A stretch of DNA of 64,000 bases from Pyxicephalus adspersus (GCF_032062135.1 NC_092859.1:156006599-156070598), one strand, 5' to 3'; counted from the first letter of the stretch, positions 45,085-56,088 are shown. Notes: a model not told the origin generated them from the sequence alone. Numbers and translations: made by a program.

Positions 45085-45100
45085 TATACCTTTATATACA

Positions 45101-45145
<45 letters not shown>
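45101..45145. repeat. (TA)n microsatellite
   Basis: About 22 TA units, starting 16 bases after the mariner right end. Confidence 0.95.
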
Positions 45146-45148
<3 letters not shown>

Positions 45149-45984
45149 TTTTCCATTTAAATGTTTGGGCCAAGACAGGTTATTAAGCAATGAAAATATA
45201 TTCCCTTTCAGTAAATAACTAATTGCAGTTCTTTATACTTTGTTATATTCAGAGTTGTCCTCTTCAGCCTATTTGTTCTTACTTTTATCTTTTATAACCA
45301 ACAGGCCATACAGAGAGGTCACCTTGTTTGCCACCAATGGTCACACGGCCGCATACCTAGTGGGAAACTCTCCGTCATTCCAGCTGTCAATGCAGATCTG
45401 CTAACAAATATATCAAAAGCAAATTGTTTTCCCATTTCTAGGGCAGGCACCTAGCTGAGCCTTTAATGATTATATCTTGGAGCAAATTAAACACTTCATG
45501 AGTTGTTGACACTTGCAGCCTCCTCTGTACTCTTTACTGAAACGTTTAAAGAACAGACGGTTAACCTCTCCGTTACGCACTCATGTCAGAAAAAATGTAG
45601 TGTGTTAAATATATTAAAATTTATTTTATGCTTTTTAAAAAAAAATATTAAAAGAGTCAAAAGTAACTAATATTGATTCCCATTATCAGCAGTGATATAG
45701 AGATCAATGTACATAGATGAAAGACTTCTAAGGTTCACTCAACTATCACCCCAAATGTAGGCATTAATCACATTGAAATCAATCAGTGAATGAATAGACT
45801 TTTACTTTGACTTTTTCTAAAGGAATGCCATATGAAAAATGTGTGAATTTTGGTAAAAGTCTGGTAACTTATGAGTGAAGACATTTATATTTTGACCCCT
45901 AAGTTGAAGGTTGTCTGCTATTATCCCTATATGCTTCTCATAGATGTTTCTTTAAAGAAGTAGTCGTCTGCCCTATGCTTAGCA
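45146..45984. other. noncoding DNA; possible conserved element 45300-45600
   Basis: 45300-45600 is single-copy looking with balanced composition (GGTCACACGGCCGCATACC, TTAATGATTATATCTTGG) and stands out from the AT-rich flanks. A conserved noncoding element is possible but untested. Confidence 0.3.
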
Positions 45985-46520
45985 GCTCACAGCATCTTCT
46001 ATTTCCCTTTAGCCGTGCAGCCTGAGATTTACCTTTGCTGCATCCTGAGCACACATTAGGAGGCTGTGCACAGGTGACTGGCTCCATTCTGCCCTGCCAT
46101 TGGCAGCTGGGACTTTATAGCCTTTCTGCTACCAATCATCAGTTGCCGGTTGTAGGGTTATGCTTGGCTTACCTGCTGCTGATGTGTTTATTCATTGGAT
46201 TTACTGTTGCTGATTCTTTTGCTGCTTTGTCTTTTCTCTTGGATACCTCGTCTGGTGGACGGATTATCTGTGTTTGGTTTACCTTGGTTACCTTTGGCTC
46301 AGTATTCTATACTCTGCTGGAATTTTGGCACTTCATTATCTAAGGGCTCCTGGTCCTCTTTAGATCCCATCCTTTGCGCACAGAAGTCCGGTGGGCAACC
46401 ATGTGCTGGGAAGGTGCAACTAGCCTCCGGAGGCTAAGCGGGGGCTTGCAGCGTTAGATTGGGGAACTGGCTTCTGGGCAGCACTGATGCTGGACCAGGG
46501 CCTTACCTGTTCTAAGTATT
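45985..46520 (+). repeat. family B repeat, plus-strand copy
   Basis: Contains TTGGCAGCTGGGACTTTATA, GTCTGGTGGACGGATTATCT, TTTGGCTCAGTATTCTATAC, GGGCTCCTGGTCCTC, CGCACAGAAGTCCGG and AAGCGGGGGCTTGC. It shows the uninverted order of the segment that is inverted at 15.4 kb. The 102- and 80-codon ORFs inside are repeat sequence. Confidence 0.6.
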
Positions 46521-46544
46521 GTGCAGTGGGGTTCATTTTAGAAG

Positions 46545-47020
46545 AATAACTTTATACCAACTGTAAAGCATGGTAGTGAGATTAATATGGTTTAGAATAC
46601 ATTGATACTTTAGGGCTCGGGCAGGTAATAGTTATCAAGTCAATGTGAATTCTGCATCTAATCAAAGTGTGCTTGATAAGAGTATGAGGCCATCTGTCAA
46701 CAAGTAGATGATGAAATGGATCCATTAGCACAATTGTGATCCAAAAACACTAGCCGATCCACCAATAAAAGACTAGGGGGTTATGAATTATCCTAATTAA
46801 ATCCCCAATTTAAATTGTATTGTGGAGGGATATCAAAAAGGCTAGTGGTCAAAAATGTCATCAAACTGTTGCCAGAGAGGGGTCAGCGGTTATGCCAAAT
46901 GCCCAAGAGAAGTAACTTCCACTTAAGAGGACAATTTCTTATCTAAGGATGTACTTACTTTTTTCATAATACACCAATACGTCTCTTGATATTTTTATTG
47001 AAAAATGATGTTTTTTGTGT
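46545..47020 (+). pseudogene. Tc1-like transposase C-terminal fragment
   Basis: Although full of stops, the sequence follows a Tc1-like transposon 3' half: GTAAAGCATGGTAGTG, CAATGTGAATTCTGCAT (reads MNSA), ATGAGGCCATCTGTCAAC, GATCCAAAAACACTAGC, then frame pieces WSKMSSNCCQR and VSGYAK near 46846-46900, and a 3' end GTACTTACTTTTTTCATAAT. The 5' half and left inverted repeat are absent; the preceding DNA is family B. It is a different Tc1-like lineage from the 28 kb copy and is in the opposite orientation. Confidence 0.65.
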
Positions 47021-49914
47021 TTTTAATTTTTTAGGCATAGGGGTATATTTATAAAGCAACAAATTTGCCATTCCAAATAAATAGACTTTCAATATTCACC
47101 ATCAGTAAATGTTGGATGAATGTCTCATATTATTTATTATGTTTAAATAGATATCAAATATTTTTCTATTCAAATATTTTGAAAAAAAATCAACAAATCC
47201 CATGGGGTGCACTTACATACAATTCTGTGTATAATCTTGGAAAGCCCAGACTCCTCACTTTCCATCTTGCAGAAATCTGTATGTCATTTGCTATCTTTCC
47301 CTGCTCTCGTTTGTTCAAAGAATCATTGTTGCTGAGGCCGGCCAAGGAAGCTCTTGAAAAAACGATTTTCCCAAAAATAAATAAGCAAAATAAAATCTGC
47401 AGCCGCAGCGTTCATCAAAACAAATAGCTAATGGGTTTGTACCTTTCATGAGTTTATAGCAGCGAGATAAAGGTTGAACTCCCTTTTTACACGTCCTGAG
47501 TTTTCTTTGTAAATTTAAGACATGCTTGGGGCCGTTATTTCCTTGAATAAATGTTGTCATTTGCTTGTCATCTTCACAGTCTTTCCTGAAGATTAGTGTG
47601 AGGATTTTATGGCTCCGATGGAACGTGCTGTTCCGTGTGTGCATGTGTATGTTTCTTTTATTCTCCATTTTTTTTCATCTCCTGCCTTTGCAAGAAGCTT
47701 GTAATCGAGTGGATTAAAAACATAATTGGAAACTAGGTAGAGATAAGCAAGTGATGAACTATACGGCTGTGCTGTGCCAAAGCAGCACCACAGCACACAA
47801 AACACAGCCTTGGATTGTAAATCCATCCTACATTAATGACCGCTGAGAGGACTGGAAGGTACATCTTTGGGCTGGAATTGATTTCAAACAGAAAAATCAC
47901 GCGACTGCTGATATTAATCACAAGACAGTGGAGCGCTTTAATCCTACAGAAATAGTTGCCGATTGAAACTGGCCTAAAACTTTATACGATTTCCGATCCA
48001 TCAGTGTCTGCCAGTGTATACAGGCTCATATTTAGCCAGAAGTCTTCTGCCGTAAAACATCTCTAAGTTGTTGTGGGATCTCATAGAAGTCTAAGAGGCG
48101 TAATGAGGATTTAAGCGGAAACTTCAACATGTTTATAAGCATAGCTCATCATCATTGTGCTTTTCTGTAAATGTTTAGGAATACATTTGGGCCTTCCTAT
48201 GCATGCACTTTAGGGTTGGGGGCTTTGTGCACAGGTGCATTATATGTTTAATATGCATTCTAAACCAAAAAAAATAAAAAGTCACCGGAAGGTAGAGCTA
48301 AATGACAAAAGAGACGTGCAAAGTCTCTTCCGGCTCATGGTGGCGTTTTGATTTAGCCCCTCACCACTTGGTGCATTCACTATGTGGTGTGGAGCTCATC
48401 ATACAGAGCCAGCCATAGGGAAAGTGTAACTTCTGCTTGCCATCAAGTGCTATACAAGGACCAAAGAGGATCCTTGACAACCTGGAAGTTCATAGTGGAG
48501 TCAGTGGTGAAGATGGTGACTTCCTAGGATGTGTGGTGGCAGGATTCCAGACCTGTCATTGCTGCAGGACACTCAGGTAAGTCTGTGCCATAATGGGTAA
48601 TTATACTGTGATTATTATGGCTATAGGTCACCACCAAGAAGAGTTCAGCTCTAAATACATTTCAAATCCTGGCCATAGATTCACTATTTACCTCAATGGT
48701 ACAATGTGGAATGTTTAAATTTGCTTTTGCATTGCAATGTTTTTTTGCAGCAAGCAAAGGGTGGTCTGGTAAAAGCTGCAGGGAAATTTACCTTTGTCAA
48801 AAAGAAAAGTTACTGTGGATCATACATCTAATGGCTTGTTCCCCTATAGCAGTGCAGTGGATTTTATTAAACACACATCCATTGAGGATTTGGTTGCAGT
48901 TTGCAGCTCGATCATTTGCAGCAAAACTCACACAGGTGTAATACATTCTGATTTTTTTTAACATGCAGTGGATGGCAGTTAATGACCATTCCAGTACATT
49001 TTTATTGTGCATTTGGGGGTTCTATTAACAATTGATGGCAACCCAGTGCACAAGCACATGTGCTTTGCATTGCCATGTGATAAAGCAATGCACTACTGTG
49101 AATTAACCTTATCTGTAGAGGGTTAGCTTTCAAAACTAAGTTTCTTTTTTAGGGATGGTATAGAACTGTGTCTAAACTGCACAGAACTGGAGGTTACAGG
49201 TAACGCTTGGTATATTTCTATATGTGCATATCCTACTTGATTAAACCACCTCCAAATGTTACCATTCAGCATAATTCCATAAAGAAAATCAGGACAAAAT
49301 TCTCAGCAGTTTCTTTGACTACCTTGTGGGGAGTCAAAAGTTGCTTATGGATCTGCCTGCTGGCTTTTGGGGTTGCAATCCACCTAATGTTCCCACACAG
49401 ACATCCACCTCCTTACATCCATCTTCTGCCTGACAGTGAGCTGGACAGCAGTTCCTAGGTGATCTCACTGACAAAGACTGGAAGCAATCGGAAACTTCCA
49501 TTGGGTTGCCTTAAAATGTTCAATTTAATATGTGCTTGCAATGTATGAAAGGAGACCAAATGCAGCATTTTGTTCATGTATTAAAGAAGCACTGAAGTAG
49601 TATATCCAGTGTATAGCCAGTGTTTAATAGCACAATATCTCAACATAAGACCTATAAAGTGATTTGGGCAATTCCTCTAAACACGGAATCTCTTGAAAGG
49701 GAATTTCCTAAAAAAGTGAAAAGGATGCCATTGCCTTCTGTATTTTTTCTTCTGCCCTAATTTCGCAGTTACACTCATCCAATGCTTACAAACTTTGAGT
49801 TTCAGACCTGCATCAGGTACAGATATATTTATATATCAACCTGAACATCTGGTATTTGGTTACTACATAACCATATAGGCTAAATATTTATTTATTTAAT
49901 TTCAGGTATATGCC
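47021..49914. other. noncoding DNA; possible conserved element 47220-47720
   Basis: No gene. 47220-47720 is non-repetitive with long stretches of balanced composition (CTGCAGCCGCAGCGTTCATC, GTTTATAGCAGCGAGATAAA) and two overlapping ORFs of about 117-120 codons on opposite strands that lack domains. This is the most conserved-element-like stretch of the window, by appearance only. A local inverted word pair GCACATGTGC / GCATTGCC lies near 49060. Confidence 0.3.
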
Positions 49915-50170
49915 AGCTTTGGCAAGTAGTTTCCAGAGGTGCCCCATATACCCTCCAGCTGTCACAGATTCCCGCAAGTCTAGGGCATCTGTGCCTCCTG
50001 TTGGTTCACCCACCTTGCACTCCCCTGCTGCCAGCACCAACTCTGCTTCAGGATCCAACTCTCTGCACACTTCCTGGTCCAGGTCATGTGACTCTCGATC
50101 AGCCGCTCCCTTGCCTCAGAGACTAGAGTGTTCCACAGATGCACTCCATCTGCTGGCAGGCAGGTGAAAA
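49915..50170 (-). repeat. family B fragment
   Basis: CTGTCACAGATTCCCGCAAG, CACCCACCTTGCACTCCCCT and CAGCACCAACTCTGCTTC match the reverse complement of 15075-15200. ORFs of 113, 86 and 85 codons here are repeat-derived. Confidence 0.55.
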
Positions 50171-50351
50171 ACATCAGAGACTGTCTTGTCACCAGCACCT
50201 TGTGCCCTGTGCACGTCTCCACCCACTGGGTAGTGACACAGAGGGTCCACCACTTTGCCCTGTGGAGCCGTGACACCAGCCAATGGGAGCTTTCATTGTT
50301 GTATACCCTAAAACTGAACAAAGATCAAATAAATTGTTTATCCAGCTCTTC

Positions 50352-50427
50352 AAGAACTGAACCTAGGCTATATTCACACTGGTCATGAAACTCTGGCCAG
50401 TGTAAACATAGCCCAAGTTCAGTTCTT
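50352..50427. repeat. 31-bp inverted repeat with 14-bp spacer
   Basis: 50352-50382 and 50397-50427 are reverse complements at 27 of 31 positions. The left arm starts AAGAACTGAACC and ends TTCACACTGG. All four differences are transitions. Confidence 0.85.
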
Positions 50428-51426
50428 CCTTGTGCTCAGGGAACTACTGCATCTAGGGAGACGCTACATGTAGCTTCTCTCAGCGGTAGCCACATAGAGT
50501 ATGAATGGGTGGGGATGAGCCATATTATTACCACTCACTGTCGCCAGCTGTGAATTGTGCAGATGCTGATTCTCTAAGAACAAGAGCAGCAGTGTTAAGC
50601 CCTAGGAGCCACATGGGATCGCTAACCTGAAGCAGGTCTGGATCCAGGCTTAATGTTAGATGCTGACTCAATGTAGACAGCACCATTATGGACTACAGAC
50701 TACACCATTTATGGACTACAGTTAGAAATGCCTAATGATTTTTTTCTAGCAGGGGCATGACATTAACAGTGTAAATCCATTTTACTACAATAGAATACAT
50801 TCACTGCAAATGACATATGCAACATAAAGAAAGTTGAAACTTGATCCAAAATATTCTGGTAAGTTAAAAAGTTTCAAATGACACACTTTATGGGAGAGAC
50901 TTTATGGAGAGACTGGTGAAGAATAAGGCAAGTGAGAGATGGGCACCAACTTATCTGACAAGCTTCTTTTACAAATGCAGTTCTTATATTACATATATTG
51001 TTATTGGGAATGCAGCATGCCTGAGGTTGACTCCTATAATTCTGTTTATAGTGCAGCTGCATTGTAAAAGGTGGAGCTGGAAAGACATGAACAAAAAATA
51101 AATACTGAATGTTCCACCTATTGTCCTCTGATATTTTCTCTTAGAATGCTTCCATACTATACTTTGTTCCTATTGCTATTGCTATCATTGTCATTGATTT
51201 GGCCATGGAGCCCCATTCATTGCTTCATCCCTTTTATTTCTTCTCCCCATTACAGCTCAATCACTTTTTAAATCCATGTTTCTCTAACTCATTGCCTGAT
51301 TACTTTCTCATCCTTCTACTGTGTTTGGCTACCCATCAGGCCTATATTCATATCTAACAAACAGATATAGAAAGGTGAGCCAAAGCTCCTAATGAAATAA
51401 TTCAAAATTTATGGATCAACATACAG
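50428..51426. other. noncoding DNA, nothing recognised
   Basis: AT-rich, no gene. Confidence 0.4.
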
Positions 51427-51467
51427 CCAACACGTCTGTAGCCAAAATGACTAATGCTTCATCAGGT
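51427..51467 (-). repeat. GAAACG-core-like motif, diverged copy
   Basis: The minus strand reads CCTGATGAAGCATTAGTC, then TTTTGGCTACAGACGTGTTG. The GATGAAGC half is kept but the GAAACG half is replaced by GGCTACAGACGTG. Confidence 0.35.
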
Positions 51468-51729
51468 CCCAGTAGTAATGTGTGGACTGTAAAGCCAATG
51501 CAACAGGGTTAGTTCTATAGCTTTTAGTATAAAATGCCCAAGGTAAGAGGCATCCCAGTGTAGCACCAGAGCATATTTCATAGGTAGTCTAAAAGCTCCC
51601 GAAAACAGGTGCAGTTTTTCTGCCTAAACCGTCACTTAAGGGTCCAGCTATAGTCTTGGATTCTTTGCATGGTCATATTTACCCTATTTATCACGGAATT
51701 ATTATAAACCAGGCAAATGTGGCTGTCAG
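51468..51729. other. noncoding DNA, nothing recognised
   Basis: Short stretch before the hAT-like element. Confidence 0.35.
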
Positions 51730-51896
51730 TAGCGTTGGTCGAATAGCTCACTATTCGATTCAGCAGCTATTCGCAATTTTTTTCAGCACTGTGTAGAGCT
51801 TCTACAGCCTCCAGATGTAAAAAGATGCATTGTAAAAGGATACATAAAAAGATACATTGTAAAAAGATACATAACACTATTACATACTTCACATAA

Positions 51897-52447
51897 NNNN
51901 NNNNNNNNNNNNNNNNNNNNNNNNNNNNNNNNNNNNNNNNNNNNNNNNNNNNNNNNNNNNNNNNNNNNNNNNNNNNNNNNNNNNNNNNNNNNNNNNNNNN
52001 NNNNNNNNNNNNNNNNNNNNNNNNNNNNNNNNNNNNNNNNNNNNNNNNNNNNNNNNNNNNNNNNNNNNNNNNNNNNNNNNNNNNNNNNNNNNNNNNNNNN
52101 NNNNNNNNNNNNNNNNNNNNNNNNNNNNNNNNNNNNNNNNNNNNNNNNNNNNNNNNNNNNNNNNNNNNNNNNNNNNNNNNNNNNNNNNNNNNNNNNNNNN
52201 NNNNNNNNNNNNNNNNNNNNNNNNNNNNNNNNNNNNNNNNNNNNNNNNNNNNNNNNNNNNNNNNNNNNNNNNNNNNNNNNNNNNNNNNNNNNNNNNNNNN
52301 NNNNNNNNNNNNNNNNNNNNNNNNNNNNNNNNNNNNNNNNNNNNNNNNNNNNNNNNNNNNNNNNNNNNNNNNNNNNNNNNNNNNNNNNNNNNNNNNNNNN
52401 NNNNNNNNNNNNNNNNNNNNNNNNNNNNNNNNNNNNNNNNNNNNNNN
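51897..52447. other. assembly gap (551 N) inside the hAT-like element
   Basis: Unsequenced; frames crossing it are artefacts. Confidence 0.99.
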
Positions 52448-52533
52448 CTGGTATTGCTTGCGGGTACAGCTCATTGAAGGCACGTGCTTTCAATTAGCTG
52501 TGACCGCAAATTTCCCACGGTCCGGGAATCCCA

Positions 52534-52562
52534 CAATGACATTATGATTCATAATGTCATTG
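52534..52562. repeat. 14-bp perfect hairpin in the hAT-like element
   Basis: CAATGACATTATGA, one T, then TCATAATGTCATTG. All 14 pairs match. Confidence 0.9.
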
Positions 52563-52774
52563 TCAGATAACCTGTAAAAAATAAAAAAGAACAAGTTAAA
52601 ATAAAAACACATACAAATAAAATCATTTAAGATTAATTTTTATTTTTTTTTTAAACTTTTTTTTTCAGAAATTTTGCTGTCGAATCCCCTGTTTTTCGGG
52701 TTGGGTCTATCCGAATTAGAACAGCCATATTCGTGTCGAATATAGGGACAACCCAAATTCGAACATCAACACTA

Positions 52775-53286
52775 GCAGTCAGGAGAAATGCTGTTAAATG
52801 TCCCAAGTGTAATGCGCCTGGGCACACAAACCACAGCCAACTCCAAGAATCCTTTTATCAAATTTTATGGTTGGCATGAAACAAGAAAAGGGTATTCAGA
52901 GATGATCAAGGAAGAACAAATATCAAGGAAGGCCAGGGTCAAGGCAGGCAGCAAGCAAGAGAGGTCAGTTCACAAAGTAGGGGTCAAATACCAGGGATCC
53001 AGGAAATAGACACCAGTCAACACAAAAGCCACTGCAGACACAGGGAACACAGGAGACACTGGAATAACCACTGACAGAGAGGAACACTTGAACAGCAGAA
53101 GGGAATAGGCTGAGAAACATCAGACTGGGTAACAAGGGGTTGACACAGAAGCTGGACAGGGGAAACACTAAATTAACCAACAGGTGTACAGGAACTGCTC
53201 AGCAGAGCTAGGGGGCTAAGCACTAGTGGAAACACTTTGCTCAAACACAGTGCTGTAACTGAGCTAGCAAAATAGCCAGGGATAAT
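52775..53286 (+). repeat. repeat sharing a 32-bp block with 11.6 kb
   Basis: 52923-52954 is identical to 11593-11624. The surrounding AGGTCAGTTCACAAAGTAGG and CAGACACAGGGAACACAGG also follow the 11.6 kb order (CAGAACAAAGCCAGGGG, GACGCAGGGGGGAACATGAG). No gene. Confidence 0.5.
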
Positions 53287-53678
53287 CAACCTCGCTGGCA
53301 GTTTTCCCGAGTGTAGCTCGAGGTTAATTTTCAGTGCCCAACGCGGTAACCTCGAGCCACACTTGTGGTGGAATTTCAAGGGTTTTAAAGTCCTACCTGG
53401 TTCCAGGTTCCAGCAGGATCCAGGATCGGCAACACTGGCCAGGCATCGCCAGGTAGACAAATGCCATCCTACATCTCCGTCACCAGCGTGAATGTTGGGG
53501 ATGCAAGGTCAGGGAAAGCAGATGCTAGCCGGGCATCTGCTTGCAAGCCTTACGCTGGAGGGCGGGACTGTGGGGCTGGTAGGCGGGACCAGGTGGGAAA
53601 TTTAAAATAATGAGTATTTTTAAATATACCACTTCTACATTTTAAAATACTTATTATTCATACCGCCAGGTAGGTTGA
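53287..53678. mobile_element. family F MITE with CCTNCCTGGCGGT ends
   Basis: Left end CAACCTCGCTGGCAG; right end reverse complement CAACCTACCTGGCGGTATG. Inside, 53309-53326 and 53347-53364 are an 18-base inverted pair with two mismatches (core GCTCGAGGTTA). Small 392-bp element without ORF significance; the 95-codon minus-strand ORF overlaps its inverted repeat. Confidence 0.55.
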
Positions 53679-53814
53679 GAGGCTATTTCCTGATGACTGA
53701 TGGGATAGGCAAAACTGATGAAGCTTGCGAGCGCAGGCACACCCAGCATCAGAACTGCCCACATTCGCAGGAGAGAGGTGCCTGTGCTTTAGTGAGGAAG
53801 TGGTAAGTATTTCA

Positions 53815-54010
53815 CTTACCTTCTGCACATTTAAAAGAGCACTCTTTTGAAACTCACCTACACGTCTTCTTCTATCTCTTAAGTCCTCCTTGTTTACCAC
53901 CATTCTATGTCCTCCCACCTTTTGTATTGTTTGTATCTGTCTGTCATTTGCAATCCCTATTTAATAAACAGCTCTGCATAATATGTTGGTGCTATATAAA
54001 TACAATCCAA

Positions 54011-54068
<58 letters not shown>
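53815..54068 (+). mobile_element. LINE 3' end with ATT tail
   Basis: TTTAAAAGAGCACTCTTTTG (a frame ending like FKRALF), CTCTTAAGTCCTCC, ACCACCATTCTATGTCCTCC, then the terminal CATAATATGTTGGTGCTATA and TAAATAC followed by ATT/AAT repeats (54009-54068). The CTCTGCATAATATG...GGTGCTATATAAATA terminus is typical of CR1/L2-type LINEs, and of SINEs that borrow their tails, in amphibians. The copy is heavily 5'-truncated, as expected. Confidence 0.55.
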
Positions 54069-54069
<1 letters not shown>

Positions 54070-54274
54070 TTGTCATAGGAATCACAGTAGTAGTGCCCAG
54101 CAGATCACATGCTGTCTTGATTTTTGTTTTCTTTCCCGGGCTCCCAGTTATGTCTCACCGTCATTTTCTTTCTTCTGGGTTTCTAATGATTTTATGTTGT
54201 CATTTTTTAAATACAGTTTATTAATTCTACAAAGTTTTCTGAGCAGTTTAGCTACTCCAAACCACTAAAAAGGC
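54069..54274 (+). repeat. family C-like fragment
   Basis: CATGCTGTCTTGATTTTTGT, CCGGGCTCCCAGTTATGTC, CACCGTCATTTTCTTTCTTC match 32470-32560 in order. The same repeat follows an ATT/AAT tract at both loci. Confidence 0.45.
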
Positions 54275-54593
54275 TTACATTGGACTGAAAATTTGTGACA
54301 GGTGGTAGGAAGCAGTAGGTCTGTAGCATGACTTTTTTAAGATGCTAAAAGAGAGGCCCGTAGCAGGGAATATGCAAGGGGCGACATGACATGGGGCAGT
54401 ACTGCTTGGAAGAAGGGGGGGGGGAGTGAGCAGATGTGAGAATTGAATTACAGTGGAAGGGAGGGTCGGAGAAGAGAGAGGGGTCAGAAGTTTAAGGGGA
54501 GGAGAGTAAGGGATAAAAGGAAGGTGTAACGGATCCTTCAGCACATTTTTTGGGAAAAGAAATTGAGAGCAGGACTTTGTGCAGGTAGGCATT

Positions 54594-54731
54594 ATGGAGT
54601 CTGTTGACGCCTTAATGCGGCAGCTTAGGGCTGCGGCAGCTTCACAAGGTGAAGCCTGGCTGCGGGATAGAGTAGCTGAGGCGGTTGGGGGGGCCGGTGA
54701 AAGTCGAAAGGATGCGCCCCTTTTTAGGTAA
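54594..54731 (+). pseudogene. Ngaro ORF1 (gag-like) 5' stub
   Basis: ATG at 54594 opens a 45-codon frame starting MESVDALMRQLRAAAASQG and ending DAPLFR. I recall similar starts from ORF1 of amphibian Ngaro-like elements. The stop codon TAA (54729-54731) lies inside the sequence AG/GTAAGT, a consensus 5' splice site, so the frame was probably meant to be spliced rather than to end here. The remainder of ORF1 (several hundred codons in relatives, including nucleic-acid-binding regions) is absent, and RT sequence follows within about 10 bases. ORF1 products are thought to package element RNA. The stub cannot do so. Confidence 0.5.
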
Positions 54732-54733
54732 GT
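54726..54733 (+). promoter_or_regulatory. consensus splice donor AG/GTAAGT
   Basis: Exact match to the vertebrate 5' splice-site consensus, placed at the end of the ORF1 stub. No acceptor for it is obvious upstream of the RT motifs, in line with loss of the original acceptor by deletion. A cryptic use with the 57117 AG is possible. Confidence 0.5.
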
Positions 54734-55650
54734 ACCCTGATAAAGAGGCAGCTAGGGTGTTGGAGAGGGGTTTTAAGGAGGGGTTTTGGATACCGAGTGA
54801 GGTTGGGGTGGTGCCGGCGGAATCGCGCAACTTGAAATCAGCTTTGCAACATAAGGAGGTGGTTGCAGAGAAATTGGCAAAGGAGGTAAGTTTAGGGCGG
54901 ATGGGGGGCCCCTTCCGTGAGCCGCCGCTGGAGGGCTTGATAGTGTCTCCATTGGGGTTAGTTCCCAAGAATGAACCGGGTAAGTTTCGTTTGATTCAGC
55001 ACTTATCCTTTCCGCCGGGGGTATCTGTGAATGATGGAATTTTGCCTGAGGTTTGTGCGGTGGGATACACTTCTATTGATGTGGCAATTGGGTGGATTCG
55101 GAAGTATGGGCAGGGGGCATTGTTGGCTAAGGCTGATATTGAGGCTGCTTTTAGGTTGTTGCCGGTGCATCCGGATTGCATGCGGTTGTTGGGTTGCAAA
55201 TGGGAGGGTGAGTATTTTGTCTATCGTTGTTTGCCGATGGGTTGTTCAATTTCTTGCGCTTTATTTGAAAAGTTTAGTACGTTTTTGGAATGGGTGGTGC
55301 GGTCTGTGGCTGGAGTGGGTTCTGTAATTCACTACCTGGACGATTTTCTAATGATTGGGCCAGCTGGGAGCTCAGTGGGCAGGGTTTTGTTGGCAACTCT
55401 GCATCATGTGGCGGATAGATTTGGGGTGCCTTTGGCGGCAGACAAGACGGAAGGGCCGGTTACTGTGCTGACATTCTTAGGCATTGAGCTGGACACGGTA
55501 GCCATGGAAAGTAGGTTGCCGCGGGAGAAGTTGGAGGATTTGAAGGAGGGAGTACAAAGGGCTTGCGGGAGGCACAAAATGCGCCTGCAGGAGGTGCAAT
55601 CCTTGCTGGGCAAACTTAACTTTGCTTGCAGGGTGATTCGGATGGGCAGG

Positions 55651-55864
55651 NNNNNNNNNNNNNNNNNNNNNNNNNNNNNNNNNNNNNNNNNNNNNNNNNN
55701 NNNNNNNNNNNNNNNNNNNNNNNNNNNNNNNNNNNNNNNNNNNNNNNNNNNNNNNNNNNNNNNNNNNNNNNNNNNNNNNNNNNNNNNNNNNNNNNNNNNN
55801 NNNNNNNNNNNNNNNNNNNNNNNNNNNNNNNNNNNNNNNNNNNNNNNNNNNNNNNNNNNNNNNN
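55651..55864. other. assembly gap (214 N) inside the RT/RNase H frame
   Basis: Unsequenced. The missing part would hold the RT/RNase H connection and the first RNase H aspartate. Confidence 0.99.
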
Positions 55865-56088
55865 GTGCGGGGGTGTGGCCTAAGTCATGGGTGGAGAATG
55901 GCTTGGTGCAGGATTTGGTGGTCTTGGAATTGTTTCCTATTGTTTTGGCGGTGGAATTGTGGGGGGCGGAATTGGCAAACAAGAAGGTTCGTTTTTATTG
56001 TGACAACATGGGGGTTGTTCAAGCGGTTAACAAGTTTTCTGTGTCTTCAGTGCCGGCGGTTAGGTTAATGAGGCAGTTAGTTCTGCGG

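Larger units (their letters stand above)
51730..52774. mobile_element. hAT-like element with 8-bp target duplication
   Basis: The left end is TAGCGTTGGTCGAATAGCTC. The right end, reverse complemented, is TAGTGTTGATGTTCGAATTT. Flanking octamers GCTGTCAG and GCAGTCAG agree at 7 of 8 positions, the duplication length expected of hAT transposons. The interior has GTCGAATCCCC, TATTCGTGTCGAATATAGGG and a perfect palindrome. Half of it is a 551-N gap, so whether it carried a transposase cannot be seen. Family D fragments at 18.0 kb share its left end. Confidence 0.65.
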
